Assembly: GCF_017876515.1 (NCBI RefSeq)
Contig: NZ_JAGIOC010000001.1
Coordinates: forward strand, 2,480,001-2,544,000
Direction: 5' to 3'
Origin: Brachybacterium fresconis
GTDB lineage: Bacteria > Actinomycetota > Actinomycetes > Actinomycetales > Dermabacteraceae
DNA: 64,000 bases
The notes under the pieces were generated by a model. The model saw nothing but the letters and a program-made list of their open reading frames with translations, was not told the DNA's origin and searched no databases. The translations under genes and the position numbers were made by a program. This document shows positions 17,765-25,135 of the stretch, piece after piece. Every line of letters begins with the position of its first letter. The stretch's first letter is position 1.

Positions 17765-17781
17765 CTTATGGCGAGCATAAG
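17765..17781 (-). promoter_or_regulatory. Palindromic operator candidate of the DUF4242/ACAD/ABC operon
   Basis: CTTATG-GCGAG-CATAAG is a perfect 6-bp inverted repeat with a 5-nt centre. It lies 47-63 nt before the DUF4242 start and is AT-rich relative to its surroundings. It probably overlaps the promoter. No regulator gene is next to it, so the binding protein is unknown. Confidence 0.55.
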
Positions 17782-17836
17782 GGAGTCCGGTCGTCCTGTG
17801 CACCCTCTGGTTCCTCGGGCACCGCACGGCGTCGGG

Positions 17837-17842
17837 CAGAAT
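17837..17842 (+). promoter_or_regulatory. -10-like CAGAAT, leaderless promoter
   Basis: CAGAAT ends 7 nt before ATG 17850 and supports ATG over the GTG at 17844. Confidence 0.35.
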
Positions 17843-17849
17843 CGTGACC

Positions 17850-18368
17850 ATGCACACCGCAGCTCCGCCCACCTTCACGGTCGGCATCCCGCGTGCTTCC
17901 GAGGCCGAGGCCCTCGCCCGGGTCCATGTGCGCGGCTGGGAGGTGGCCTACGGGCACCTGCTGGCGGGCGAGCAGTGGTTCGGGCTGGAGGCGATCCGGC
18001 GGCGCACGACGCAGTGGACCCGCTGGCTCACGCCGAGCACGGGCGGCAACGACGACGGGACGTACCGCGTCGGCCGCGACGCGGAAGGCTCGGTGATCGG
18101 GCTGGCCGCGTCCTGGCCGCCGCGCGATCCGCCGCCGGCGCCGCCGCGCGAGCTGTCGGTGCTCTACATCGACGAGGCCTGGTTCGGCACCGGCCTCGGC
18201 CGCGTCCTGGCCGAGGCGATCCTCGAGGGCGGGCCCGCGAGCGTATGGGTCGCCGAGGAGAACCCGCGGGCCCGCCGCTTCTACGAGAAGCTCGGCTTCG
18301 CCCTCGACGGCGCCGCCCGGGTCGAGGAGCAGCTCGGGAATCTGCGGGATGTGCACATGGTGCGGTAG
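17850..18368 (+). CDS. GNAT N-acetyltransferase
   Basis: 172 residues. GNAT core: ASEAEALARVHVRGWEVAYG at the start, ELSVLYIDEAWFGTGLGRVL (acetyl-CoA loop G-T-G-L-G) and ENPRARRFYEKLGF near the end. Cytosolic, substrate unknown. ATG 17850 fits a leaderless start; an in-frame GTG lies 6 nt upstream. Divergent from the DUF4242 operon with a shared 132-nt region. Confidence 0.8.
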   Translation: MHTAAPPTFTVGIPRASEAEALARVHVRGWEVAYGHLLAGEQWFGLEAIRRRTTQWTRWLTPSTGGNDDGTYRVGRDAEGSVIGLAASWPPRDPPPAPPRELSVLYIDEAWFGTGLGRVLAEAILEGGPASVWVAEENPRARRFYEKLGFALDGAARVEEQLGNLRDVHMVR

Positions 18369-18402
18369 CCCTGGTCGGGATCCCGGCCGGGTGTGCCGGA
18401 GC

Positions 18403-18972
18403 TCAGAGAATCTTGGAGGCGACCAGCAGCTCCCCGGGGCCGTTCTCGGTGGTCTGCGTGCGCATGGTGACGAACCCCAGCCTCTCGAGGACCCGGCGCG
18501 AGGGTGCGTTCCAGGCCCAGACCGTGGCGTGCAGCTGCTCGACACCGGCCTCCTGCGCCCACTGCACGACGGCGCGAGCCGCCTCGGTCGCGTACCCCTG
18601 CCCCTGGGTGCGGCGCAGCAGCTCGAACGCGATCTCGGGACCGGGGTGCTCCGGGTCCAGCGCATGCGCCCCGGGGCCGCCCTCGATCAGCCCGCAGTAG
18701 CCGATCACGTCCCTCTCGGCGCGGCGTTCGAGGGCGGGCAGACCGAGACCGGGCCCACCGGCGTGCGCCGTCCTCCGGATCCGGTCCTCCAGGTCGGCGA
18801 CCGAGGGACGACCGTCGGCGTCGATCCGACGGTGCGCGGGGACGCGGGGATCGCGCTCGGTCCACAGCTCGCGGTGGATCGCGGCCTCCTCGACGCGCCA
18901 GGGCCGCAGCAGCAGGCGTACGGTCTCCAACAGAGTGCCGTCGTCGTCCGTGGTGCCCTGCCGGGAGATCAT
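18403..18972 (-). CDS. GNAT N-acetyltransferase, RimJ/RimL type
   Basis: 189 residues from ATG 18972, set by AGGAGGAG just before it. TVRLLLRPWRVEEAA at the start, FELLRRTQGQGYATEAARAV (acetyl-CoA loop Q-G-Q-G-Y-A-T-E) and NAPSRRVLERLGFV near the end are typical of the RimL-like group, which acetylates protein N-termini or small amines. Convergent with the other GNAT gene; the two proteins are from different subgroups. Confidence 0.82.
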   Translation of the reverse strand: MISRQGTTDDDGTLLETVRLLLRPWRVEEAAIHRELWTERDPRVPAHRRIDADGRPSVADLEDRIRRTAHAGGPGLGLPALERRAERDVIGYCGLIEGGPGAHALDPEHPGPEIAFELLRRTQGQGYATEAARAVVQWAQEAGVEQLHATVWAWNAPSRRVLERLGFVTMRTQTTENGPGELLVASKIL

Positions 18973-18983
18973 CACTCCTCCTG

Positions 18984-19011
18984 GTGCCTGTGGTGGTGTG
19001 CCTGTGGTGGT
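18984..19011. repeat. 14-bp perfect tandem duplication
   Basis: GTGCCTGTGGTGGT occurs twice head to tail, just upstream of the ribosome site of the RimL-like gene. In the mRNA it would be an A/C-rich leader. Confidence 0.8.
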
Positions 19012-19133
19012 CGGAGACTCGGCCGACGGGCCGATCGTGCCGGGGCCTGGAGAGTACCGGCGCCGCACCCCTCGACGTCACCCGTCGTCGTGGACGCCCT
19101 GGTCACCCGGGGATGGGGACTTCTCCCCGTGCC

Positions 19134-19172
19134 CCTCTCCCCATCGCCGAAAGGCCCCGGCGTCGCTACGGT
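19134..19172 (+). promoter_or_regulatory. Promoter block shared with the lipoprotein gene at 1411
   Basis: CCTCTCCCCATCGCC (19134-19148), then 17 nt, then CTACGGT (19166-19172) with -10 TACGGT. It matches 1331-1369 in sequence and spacing. A further GATGGGGA copy upstream (19112-19119) can pair with TCCCCATC. Confidence 0.45.
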
Positions 19173-19258
19173 CGACGGACGACAGAGGTTCCGTCGGGGG
19201 GATTCGACGGGGACCGACAGCCGGCATCCGCCGGCCCGACCACCACCAGGGGGACACC

Positions 19259-19984
19259 ATGACTCGCTCGATCATCACGCGCCGTGCCGCCGTCGGCGGC
19301 TTCGCCCTTCTCGCGCTCTCCGGCTGCGGCTTCCTGCCGGGCGAGAAGAAGGACGACAAGACCCAGGATGGGGACGACACGACGGAGGACGACCGCACGG
19401 ACGACGGAGACGACGACACCTCCGACGGCGGCGGCGAGAACGGCGAGGACGACACCGATACCGCCGAGGAGACGGAGGATGACGAGACGGAGGACGAGGA
19501 CGACGCCGATCAGGCCGGCACTGCGGCAGGGGCCCCGGGCGCCGAGGTCCCGATCGGCGAGTCGTTCACGGACCCCGACATCGGGGACGAGTTCACGCTG
19601 CTCTCCGCCCGGCGCGACAACCCCACCAAGATCGACGCCGGATACGTCGAAGACGGTGGTGAGGTCGTCTACCTGCAGTGCGAGTTCACCCCCACCGGCG
19701 AATGGGGCGGCGCGCTGTCCACCCAGGAGTTCTACATCGTGGTCGACGGGGTCGAGGACCGCGCCAAGAGCGGCCTGAACAGCGAGATCTCCGATGCGGG
19801 CCTCACGCCGATGGACGTTCCGGCACGCGCCGACGGCGCGTCCGGTCCGCTGTGGATGGGGTTCACCGCCGAACGTCGGCAGGAGACCTATCGGGCCGCC
19901 TACATCCGCCCCGCGACCGACGTCATCGGCGAGGACCGGACGCTGCCGGAGTTCCGCTACGACTTCGAGATCCCGGCCGCCTGA
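19259..19984 (+). CDS. Secreted lipoprotein with acidic linker
   Basis: 241 residues. Twin-Arg-like ITRRAAVGGFALLALSGCGF ends in lipobox LSGC with the lipidated Cys near residue 22. Residues 28-90 are an acidic Asp/Glu/Gly/Thr linker that probably spans the wall. The C-terminal domain (about 140 residues; EVPIGESFTDPDIGDEFTLL, STQEFYIVVDG) looks like a small beta-sandwich of the DUF4352 kind. Function unknown. Shares its promoter block with the lipoprotein gene at 1411. Confidence 0.7.
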   Translation: MTRSIITRRAAVGGFALLALSGCGFLPGEKKDDKTQDGDDTTEDDRTDDGDDDTSDGGGENGEDDTDTAEETEDDETEDEDDADQAGTAAGAPGAEVPIGESFTDPDIGDEFTLLSARRDNPTKIDAGYVEDGGEVVYLQCEFTPTGEWGGALSTQEFYIVVDGVEDRAKSGLNSEISDAGLTPMDVPARADGASGPLWMGFTAERRQETYRAAYIRPATDVIGEDRTLPEFRYDFEIPAA

Positions 19985-20102
19985 GCGCATCACCGCTCCG
20001 TCCGGGGTCGCGGCCGTCCACCCCGAGGATCCGCCCGCGGGATGACGGGGACGCCCTCCCCGTCGGACGCGCCGCACCCCGGGCCGGAGCGATCGTGGAG
20101 GC

Positions 20103-20396
20103 ATGAAAAACGCGACCATCGCCACCAGCCGCACCCGAGCCACCACCGAGAACCTCATCGACTACCGCCCGCTCTCCGCCGCCTGGGGCGACGTCGAGGC
20201 GCTGCACGCCGTGCGCGCCGCCCGGACCGAAGCCGCCGCGAACGGCCACGACGCGAGCACCGTCGAGATCGCGGCGGTGTCCGAGACGTCTCGACCCGCC
20301 CGCGACCACTCCCGTCGCGAGCGGACCTCATCCCGCCGAGAGCGGGGTGCGCACCGGCGTCCGGCCCGCGGGCTCCGCCGCCTCGTCCTCGCCTGA
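20103..20396 (+). CDS. Small hypothetical protein, Arg-rich C-terminus
   Basis: 97 residues. GTGGAGGC lies right before ATG. The N-terminal half reads as plausible protein (ENLIDYRPLSAAWGDVEALH, helix-like), while the C-terminal 40 residues are almost all Arg, Ser and Ala, as expected of a chance frame in GC-rich DNA. No domain recognised. It may be a real short gene with a drifted end, or none. Confidence 0.35.
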   Translation: MKNATIATSRTRATTENLIDYRPLSAAWGDVEALHAVRAARTEAAANGHDASTVEIAAVSETSRPARDHSRRERTSSRRERGAHRRPARGLRRLVLA

Positions 20397-20416
20397 CCAG
20401 CACTTCTCGGGATCGC

Positions 20417-20445
20417 TTTCCACAGCGGCAACCCCTCTGTACACT
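20417..20445 (+). promoter_or_regulatory. Leaderless promoter TTTCCA-N17-TACACT
   Basis: The -35-like TTTCCA (20417-20422) and -10 TACACT (20440-20445) are 17 nt apart, and the -10 ends 7 nt before ATG 20453. The -35 sequence equals one half-site of the operator that follows. Confidence 0.6.
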
Positions 20446-20459
20446 TTCCATCATGGAAA
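20445..20459 (+). promoter_or_regulatory. Operator TTTCCAT-C-ATGGAAA overlapping the start codon
   Basis: A perfect 7-bp inverted repeat around one base. Its right arm is the ATG of the membrane-protein gene and its left arm shares a base with the -10. A protein bound here would cover the transcription start. The winged-helix regulator encoded by the second gene is the natural candidate (autoregulation). Confidence 0.65.
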
Positions 20460-20962
20460 ACGTTCCGTCGTCCACCGCCTTTCCCGGTCCGGACGAGCGC
20501 CGCACGCCGAGCCCCCGCGAGGCCCGCTCCGCGTTGAGCGATCTCGACTCGGACAGTGCGCGACTGGCCGGCCGGGTCGTCACGCCGTGGTGGTACCACC
20601 CTCTCCTCGCGGTGTTCGTCGCGACGTTCATCGGTTCTCCGGCGATGCCGGGCGGCGCACCACCGGCCATCGTGGCGCTGACGATCATCGGGGTCCTGCT
20701 GCTCGTGGAGGCCTACGCCCGCCGGACAGGGATCTCCCTCACCCTGCCGACCGGGCCCCGCAGCCGCCGTCTGCAGGGGGTGCTGATCAGCCTCCTTCCT
20801 CTGGGTCTGGCGGCCGATGCGGCCATCAAGCTCGCGGGCCTCTCCGCGGTCTGGAACCTCCTGCCCGCCGTCGTGGCCGGTATCGCGGTCCTCGTGCTGG
20901 GTCGCCGCTACGACGACGCCCTCCGCTCCGAGCTGGCTCGATGGGACTCTCCCCGCCCATGA
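20453..20962 (+). CDS. Small integral membrane protein paired with a winged-helix regulator
   Basis: 169 residues: a polar N-terminus of about 45 residues, then about four membrane segments (YHPLLAVFVATFIGSPAMP, AIVALTIIGVLLLVEAYA, LQGVLISLLPLGLAADAAI, LLPAVVAGIAVLVLGRRY). Many actinobacterial winged-helix regulators of this type are encoded with such a protein, but its function is unknown. The stop overlaps the regulator's ATG (20959-20962). The start codon lies inside the operator palindrome. Confidence 0.75.
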   Translation: MENVPSSTAFPGPDERRTPSPREARSALSDLDSDSARLAGRVVTPWWYHPLLAVFVATFIGSPAMPGGAPPAIVALTIIGVLLLVEAYARRTGISLTLPTGPRSRRLQGVLISLLPLGLAADAAIKLAGLSAVWNLLPAVVAGIAVLVLGRRYDDALRSELARWDSPRP

Positions 20963-21330
20963 GCTCCCCCGCCCCCGCCTTCCACGAGGTCATCCACGCC
21001 CCGGTGCGGCTGCGGATCTGCGGCCTGCTGCGCCAGGTGGACGAGGTCGAGTTCTCCGTGATCCGGGACGCGCTCCTGCTGAAGGACGCCCACCTCTCCA
21101 AGAACCTCTCGGTGCTGGCGGAGGCGGGTCTGGTCGCCGTGCGCAAGAGCACCTCCCCCGGGCGCTCCGACGCCCGCCGCCTGACCTGGGTCACGCTCAC
21201 GACGGGCGGTCGGGCCGCCGTCGAGGCGCACCTGGCGGCGCTGCGCGCCATCGCCGAGGGCGAGCCCGAGAGCCTCGGACACGGGCCGGAGACCACTTCG
21301 GGAAGCACTCACCGTGCGCGGTCGTCCTAG
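20959..21330 (+). CDS. Winged helix DNA-binding transcriptional regulator
   Basis: 123 residues. A single winged helix: VIHAPVRLRICGLLRQVDEV, FSVIRDALLLKDAHLSKNLS (recognition region), LAEAGLVAVRKS and the wing GRSDARRLTWVTLT. This is the MarR/ArsR-like family that binds palindromes as a dimer. Translationally coupled to the membrane protein. The TTTCCAT-C-ATGGAAA palindrome at the operon start is its likely target. Confidence 0.85.
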   Translation: MSSPAPAFHEVIHAPVRLRICGLLRQVDEVEFSVIRDALLLKDAHLSKNLSVLAEAGLVAVRKSTSPGRSDARRLTWVTLTTGGRAAVEAHLAALRAIAEGEPESLGHGPETTSGSTHRARSS

Positions 21331-21333
21331 GAT
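21328..21333 (+). promoter_or_regulatory. -10 element TAGGAT, leaderless promoter of pdxH
   Basis: TAGGAT ends 6 nt before ATG 21340. It overlaps the stop codon of the preceding regulator gene. Confidence 0.5.
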
Positions 21334-21339
21334 CACGGC

Positions 21340-22038
21340 ATGACCGATCGCCGCTTGCCGGAACGCTCCGCCTCGGACCACCTCGCCGACGAACGCCTCG
21401 ACTACCTGTCCAGGGCCCTTGCCGATGACGCGCCGGAGGACCCCCTGGCCCTGTTCGACGTCTGGATGGACGAGGCCTTCGCCCGACGCACGCAGCACGG
21501 CGACCTCACGGACCCGACGGCCGTGGTGCTCTCCACCGTGGCGCGGGACGCCGACGGGCTCCCGCGCCCCCGCTCCCGCACCGTGCTGCTGAAGGGCCAC
21601 GACGCGGCGGGGTTCGTCGTGTACACCAACCTCACCTCCCCCAAGGCGAGGGAGCTGGAGACGACCCCGCAGGCGGCGATGCTGCTGCCCTGGTACCCGA
21701 TGCAGCGCCAGGTGCGGATCGAGGGTCGGGTCGAGCATCTCCCCGCCGCGGAGTCCGACGCCTACTGGGCCACCCGTCCCCGCGGTTCACAGCTGGGGGC
21801 CCGGGCCTCCCATCAGTCGGAGCCGGTCGCCTCCCGCACCGCCCTCGACGCGCAGTACGCGGAGATCGCAGCCCGCTTCGAGGGCGACGACATCCCGCGC
21901 CCCTCGTTCTGGGGCGGCCTGCGCCTGGTCCCGGACCGGATCGAGTTCTGGCAGGGCCGCGAGAACCGCTTCCACGACCGGATCGCCTACGAGATCACGG
22001 CCGACGGCACCTGGCAGCGGCACCGCCTGCAGCCCTGA
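21340..22038 (+). CDS. pdxH: Pyridoxamine/pyridoxine 5'-phosphate oxidase
   Basis: 232 residues, normal size. FMN-dependent oxidation of PNP or PMP to PLP. Signature blocks: PRSRTVLLKGHDAAGFVVYTN, SPKARELETTPQAAML, WYPMQRQVRIEGRVE, RPRGSQLGARASHQSEP and the C-terminal FWGGLRLVPDRIEFWQGRENRFHDR with the conserved final R-L-Q-P. Cytosolic dimer. It ends 7 nt from the convergent ATPase gene. Confidence 0.93.
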   Translation: MTDRRLPERSASDHLADERLDYLSRALADDAPEDPLALFDVWMDEAFARRTQHGDLTDPTAVVLSTVARDADGLPRPRSRTVLLKGHDAAGFVVYTNLTSPKARELETTPQAAMLLPWYPMQRQVRIEGRVEHLPAAESDAYWATRPRGSQLGARASHQSEPVASRTALDAQYAEIAARFEGDDIPRPSFWGGLRLVPDRIEFWQGRENRFHDRIAYEITADGTWQRHRLQP

Positions 22039-22044
22039 ACGGCA

Positions 22045-22755
22045 TCAATCGATATGGCGCAGGAACCGCTGCGGCGACTCGAGGAAGCTGCGCCACGTGC
22101 GCACCAGATCCAGCTCGTCGTAGGCGGTGAGGCGCAGCCCCTCGTCGCCGACCTCGTACAGGTCGGCGTCCGGCATCGCCGCGAGGATCGGGGAGTGGGT
22201 GGACAGGATGATCTGCGCGCCGGATCCGACCAGGTCCCGCAGCAGTCCGAGCAGGGCGAGGCAGCCGCTGAGCGACAGCGCCGACTCGGGTTCGTCCAGG
22301 AGCCACAGCCCTCCGATGCGCGAGCGCTCGGAGACGATCTCGAGGAAGGACTCGCCGTGGCTGCGCTCGTGCATCACCCCGCCGACGCCGATCTCCTCGT
22401 AGTAGGTGAACAGCGAATGCATGGTCTCCGCGCGCAGGAAGAAGCCCTTCTTGGAGGCTCCCGCCCCGCGCACGAGCTGGAGATGCTCGGCCAGCGGCGA
22501 TTCGGTGACGCGCGTGGTGTGCATGGCGCCGGTCCCGCCGCCTTCGGCGTTCAGCCCGTACGCCCCAGCGATCGCCTCCACGATCGTGGACTTCCCGGCA
22601 CCGTTGTCCCCGGTCAGCACCGTGATCGGACCGAGCTCCAGCCCGTCGAGGAGCAGCTGGCGCACCGGGGGCAGGGTCGCGGGCCAGGCCGTGAGGTCGG
22701 CGGGGGCGAGCGCATGCATGTGCACGGCGCGCAGCGGGAGCAGGCGCACGCTCAC
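22045..22755 (-). CDS. AAA-family ATPase (SMC/ABC-like, COG3910 type)
   Basis: 236 residues. Walker A TGDNGAGKST near residue 50, Walker B GLWLLDEPESALS, and the His switch LSTHSP. No membrane partner or signature-rich linker, so it is one of the small stand-alone AAA_21 ATPases found in many bacteria, role unknown. GTG 22755 is the longest start; in-frame ATGs at the VHMHALAP segment are alternatives and no ribosome site distinguishes them. Not linked to any nuclease here. Confidence 0.75.
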   Translation of the reverse strand: MSVRLLPLRAVHMHALAPADLTAWPATLPPVRQLLLDGLELGPITVLTGDNGAGKSTIVEAIAGAYGLNAEGGGTGAMHTTRVTESPLAEHLQLVRGAGASKKGFFLRAETMHSLFTYYEEIGVGGVMHERSHGESFLEIVSERSRIGGLWLLDEPESALSLSGCLALLGLLRDLVGSGAQIILSTHSPILAAMPDADLYEVGDEGLRLTAYDELDLVRTWRSFLESPQRFLRHID

Positions 22756-22918
22756 GCCCCGCCGGCCGCGGTGGACGGACCCGGATCCACGTCGAGAGAT
22801 GCGTGCGCAGCAGCGGCCGTCCGCTCGGGGCCGGCGGTCCAGCAGGGCGTGCGATCGTCTCCGTTCCTCACGGGACCAGTGTGGTCCATGAGGGTCGATC
22901 CCGCCTCCGCCGCGCGGT

Positions 22919-22924
22919 TAGGGT
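22919..22924 (+). promoter_or_regulatory. -10 element TAGGGT, leaderless promoter
   Basis: TAGGGT ends 6 nt before ATG 22931. Confidence 0.5.
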
Positions 22925-22930
22925 TCTCCC

Positions 22931-23656
22931 ATGAACCGCTCCCGCACCCCGCTGATCATCGGGATCATCGCCGGCATCGCCTGCCTGGGGCTGGTGTTGC
23001 TCATCGTGCTCGCGCTCGTCATCGGCGGGGTCCTGTTCGCCTCCGAGGACGGCGGCAACGACGGCAACGACGGCCGGACACCGAGTCCCGCGGCGTCGGG
23101 TGAGCTGGTCGCTCCGCCGGGCGTCGCCGAGGATGAGCCGTATCTTGAGGTCAGCAGCGCGGCCGACGGGCCCGTGGTGGACGTGTACGTCGACTTCCTC
23201 TGCCCGCACTGCGCCGCCTTCCACGAGACGCACGGTGAGGACCTCGCCCAGCTGGCGCGCGACGGCGAGATCACCCTGCGCATGCACCCGCGTCCCATGC
23301 TCGATGCGAACTCGACGCCGGCCGGCTACTCCGGGCGTGCGGCCAACGCCGCCGTCTGCGCCTACGCCGAGGACCCGGAGCAGTGGTTCCAGGCCGAAGC
23401 CGCGCTGTTCGAGAACCAGCCCGGCTCCGAAGGGCTCACCGACGACGAGCTGGCCGAGGTGATCAGCGAGGCGACCGGATCGGACGTCTCCTCGTGCATC
23501 GCCGAGGGCACCTACCTGCCCTGGATCCAGGACGTCGTCGAGCCCGAGGCGCTGGAGTCCACCCAGGGCACCCCGGCCGTGCTCATCGACGGCGAGCAGT
23601 TCGCCGGGGACCTCGAGGAACCGGGGGCCCTCGAGGAGGCCATCGCCGCCGGGTGA
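22931..23656 (+). CDS. Membrane-anchored DsbA/thioredoxin-like protein
   Basis: 241 residues. One N-terminal membrane anchor (residues 8-37), a Gly/Asn/Asp linker, then a thioredoxin fold with active site C91-P-H-C94, as in DsbA. The cis-proline loop is QGTPAVLIDG. A second cysteine pair (VCAYAE, SSCIAE) lies in the helical insert. It probably forms or isomerises disulfides in exported proteins. Leaderless start. Confidence 0.88.
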   Translation: MNRSRTPLIIGIIAGIACLGLVLLIVLALVIGGVLFASEDGGNDGNDGRTPSPAASGELVAPPGVAEDEPYLEVSSAADGPVVDVYVDFLCPHCAAFHETHGEDLAQLARDGEITLRMHPRPMLDANSTPAGYSGRAANAAVCAYAEDPEQWFQAEAALFENQPGSEGLTDDELAEVISEATGSDVSSCIAEGTYLPWIQDVVEPEALESTQGTPAVLIDGEQFAGDLEEPGALEEAIAAG

Positions 23657-23718
23657 CGCGCTGGCGGCATCGGGGCGAACTCTCGGCGATCGCCGACCGG
23701 CACGTCCGATGGCCGCTC

Positions 23719-23724
23719 TATGTT
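23719..23724 (+). promoter_or_regulatory. -10 element TATGTT, leaderless promoter
   Basis: TATGTT ends 6 nt before ATG 23731 and fixes that start within a longer open frame. Confidence 0.5.
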
Positions 23725-23730
23725 GACGGT

Positions 23731-24138
23731 ATGCGCACCGAGAGCACGCACTCGCCCGTCGGCCTCACCCGCTACGCCGGGTGGGAGCTGGACGTACGAC
23801 GCGCCGTGCCCGTCGGCACCCCGGAGCTGTGGCGGCGGCTGCTGGACGACTGGCTGCCGCAGTGGTTGGAGGTGGATTCGGTCCCGCAGATGGTGGGCGC
23901 CCCGCTGCGGATCTCGGACCGGGTGCGCGGGCGCGTGGTCGGCTGCCACGTGGGCCGGCGAGTGCGGCTGGACTGGACACCGCCGGACCTCGACCACGAG
24001 ACGATGTTCGAGGTCACGCTGCTCGAGGACACCGGCGCCACCGTGATCCTGCTCCACCAGGAGCGCCTGCTGGATGCCGCCGAGCGTCAGCGGCTGCTCG
24101 ATCACTGGACCGTGGTCCTCTCGGAGCTGCGGATCTAG
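23731..24138 (+). CDS. SRPBCC/AHSA1-like domain protein
   Basis: 135 residues. YAGWELDVRRAVPVGTPELWRRLLDDW, GAPLRISDRVRGRVVGCHVGRRVRLDW and TGATVILLHQERLLDAAERQRLLDHW match the START-like hydrophobic-cavity fold of activator-of-Hsp90 homologues. Such proteins bind small hydrophobic ligands; the role is unknown. The frame is open further upstream, but the leaderless promoter supports ATG 23731. Converges with the lysozyme gene (17 nt between stops). Confidence 0.72.
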   Translation: MRTESTHSPVGLTRYAGWELDVRRAVPVGTPELWRRLLDDWLPQWLEVDSVPQMVGAPLRISDRVRGRVVGCHVGRRVRLDWTPPDLDHETMFEVTLLEDTGATVILLHQERLLDAAERQRLLDHWTVVLSELRI

Positions 24139-24155
24139 CCGGGCTGTTCGCGCTT

Positions 24156-25034
24156 CTACTGCTCCTCCTCATGGGCGATCGCGCCCTCGCCCTCCGAGAT
24201 CGCCGCGCCGTCGCGCAGCTGCTCGATCCGGGCCACGTCGATGTCGACGCCGCCCTCGATCCCCGAGACCTTTCCGTCGAAGCGCAGCTGCCACACCGCC
24301 CAGTCGGCCTGCGGCGGGCGTCCACCGGCAGAGAACAGCCAGTCGGGCCGAGGGTCGGTCACCGGCAGGCCGTAGTGACTGCGCCATTCGCTCGAGGAGT
24401 AGATGAGCAGGCGGCGGCCCCAGGCCTCCTCGACCTTCGCGGTGAAGGCGTCGATCTCTGCCTGCGCGTCGACTCCGCCGGGGCGCTTCTCGCAGGCGCC
24501 GTCGAACTCGAGGTCGAGCGCGGGCGGGAGCGCGGAATCGTCCGGGGGTGCGGCGGCGAGGAAGTCCTCGGCCTGCTCCTCCCCCGAGGAGCACAGCGTG
24601 AAGTAGTGGTAGGCGCCGGGGGTGATGCCGGCGGCGCGGGCCCCGTCCCAGTTCGCGGAGAAGGCCGAGTCGGTGTAGTCAGCGCCCTCGGTGGCCTTGA
24701 TGTACGCGAAGGCATACCCGTCGGAGGCGACCTTCTCCCAGTCGATCTCGCCCTGATGGGCGGAGACGTCCACGCCCATCACCTCGTCCGCCCCGAGCGC
24801 GATGCCGCCGGGGAGATTCTCCGCGGCGCGCGCTCCCGCCCCGGTGGTGGCGACCTCCATGGCGGCGTCGTCGGCCTCGAAGGGCGTGCGTTCGGCGGCG
24901 GCGTCGGATCCCCCGCCGCGGACGGCACCGATCACGAGCGCAGTGCAGCCGCCGAGGACCACGACCAGGATCACGGCCAGGGCACCGGCGACGATCTGTC
25001 GGCGCCGGACCTGCTCGGGAGTGAATCGGGGCAC
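24156..25034 (-). CDS. Membrane-anchored GH25 lysozyme (N-acetylmuramidase)
   Basis: 292 residues from GTG 25034. An N-terminal membrane segment (RQIVAGALAVILVVVLGG) is followed by a GH25 domain: MGVDVSAHQGEIDW, FAYIKATEGADY, PGAYHYFTLCSSG, PPALDLEFDG with the acidic catalytic pair, and WAVWQLRFDGKVSGIEGGVD at the end. It cuts the MurNAc-GlcNAc bond of peptidoglycan outside the cell. TAGCCT ends 7 nt before the GTG (leaderless); the frame continues upstream without support. The segment GGCTALVIG could be mistaken for a lipobox. Confidence 0.85.
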   Translation of the reverse strand: MPRFTPEQVRRRQIVAGALAVILVVVLGGCTALVIGAVRGGGSDAAAERTPFEADDAAMEVATTGAGARAAENLPGGIALGADEVMGVDVSAHQGEIDWEKVASDGYAFAYIKATEGADYTDSAFSANWDGARAAGITPGAYHYFTLCSSGEEQAEDFLAAAPPDDSALPPALDLEFDGACEKRPGGVDAQAEIDAFTAKVEEAWGRRLLIYSSSEWRSHYGLPVTDPRPDWLFSAGGRPPQADWAVWQLRFDGKVSGIEGGVDIDVARIEQLRDGAAISEGEGAIAHEEEQ

Positions 25035-25041
25035 ACGCGGG

Positions 25042-25047
25042 AGGCTA
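25042..25047 (-). promoter_or_regulatory. -10 element TAGCCT, leaderless promoter of GH25 gene
   Basis: TAGCCT on the minus strand ends 7 nt before GTG 25034. Confidence 0.4.
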
Positions 25048-25135
25048 CCGGAGGGGCGGCGGCGGGGGTGGGAGGTCACGGCGCGTCGGACGTGCGGGGA
25101 CAGCGCGTTCCCAGGGGTGTGCGAGGACGTCGATC

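Noticed and set aside
22045-22755. ATPase as part of an anti-phage (OLD/Gabija-like) system
   Set aside because: There is no nuclease or helicase partner: neighbours are pdxH and a DsbA-like gene, and the protein is a lone small AAA ATPase.
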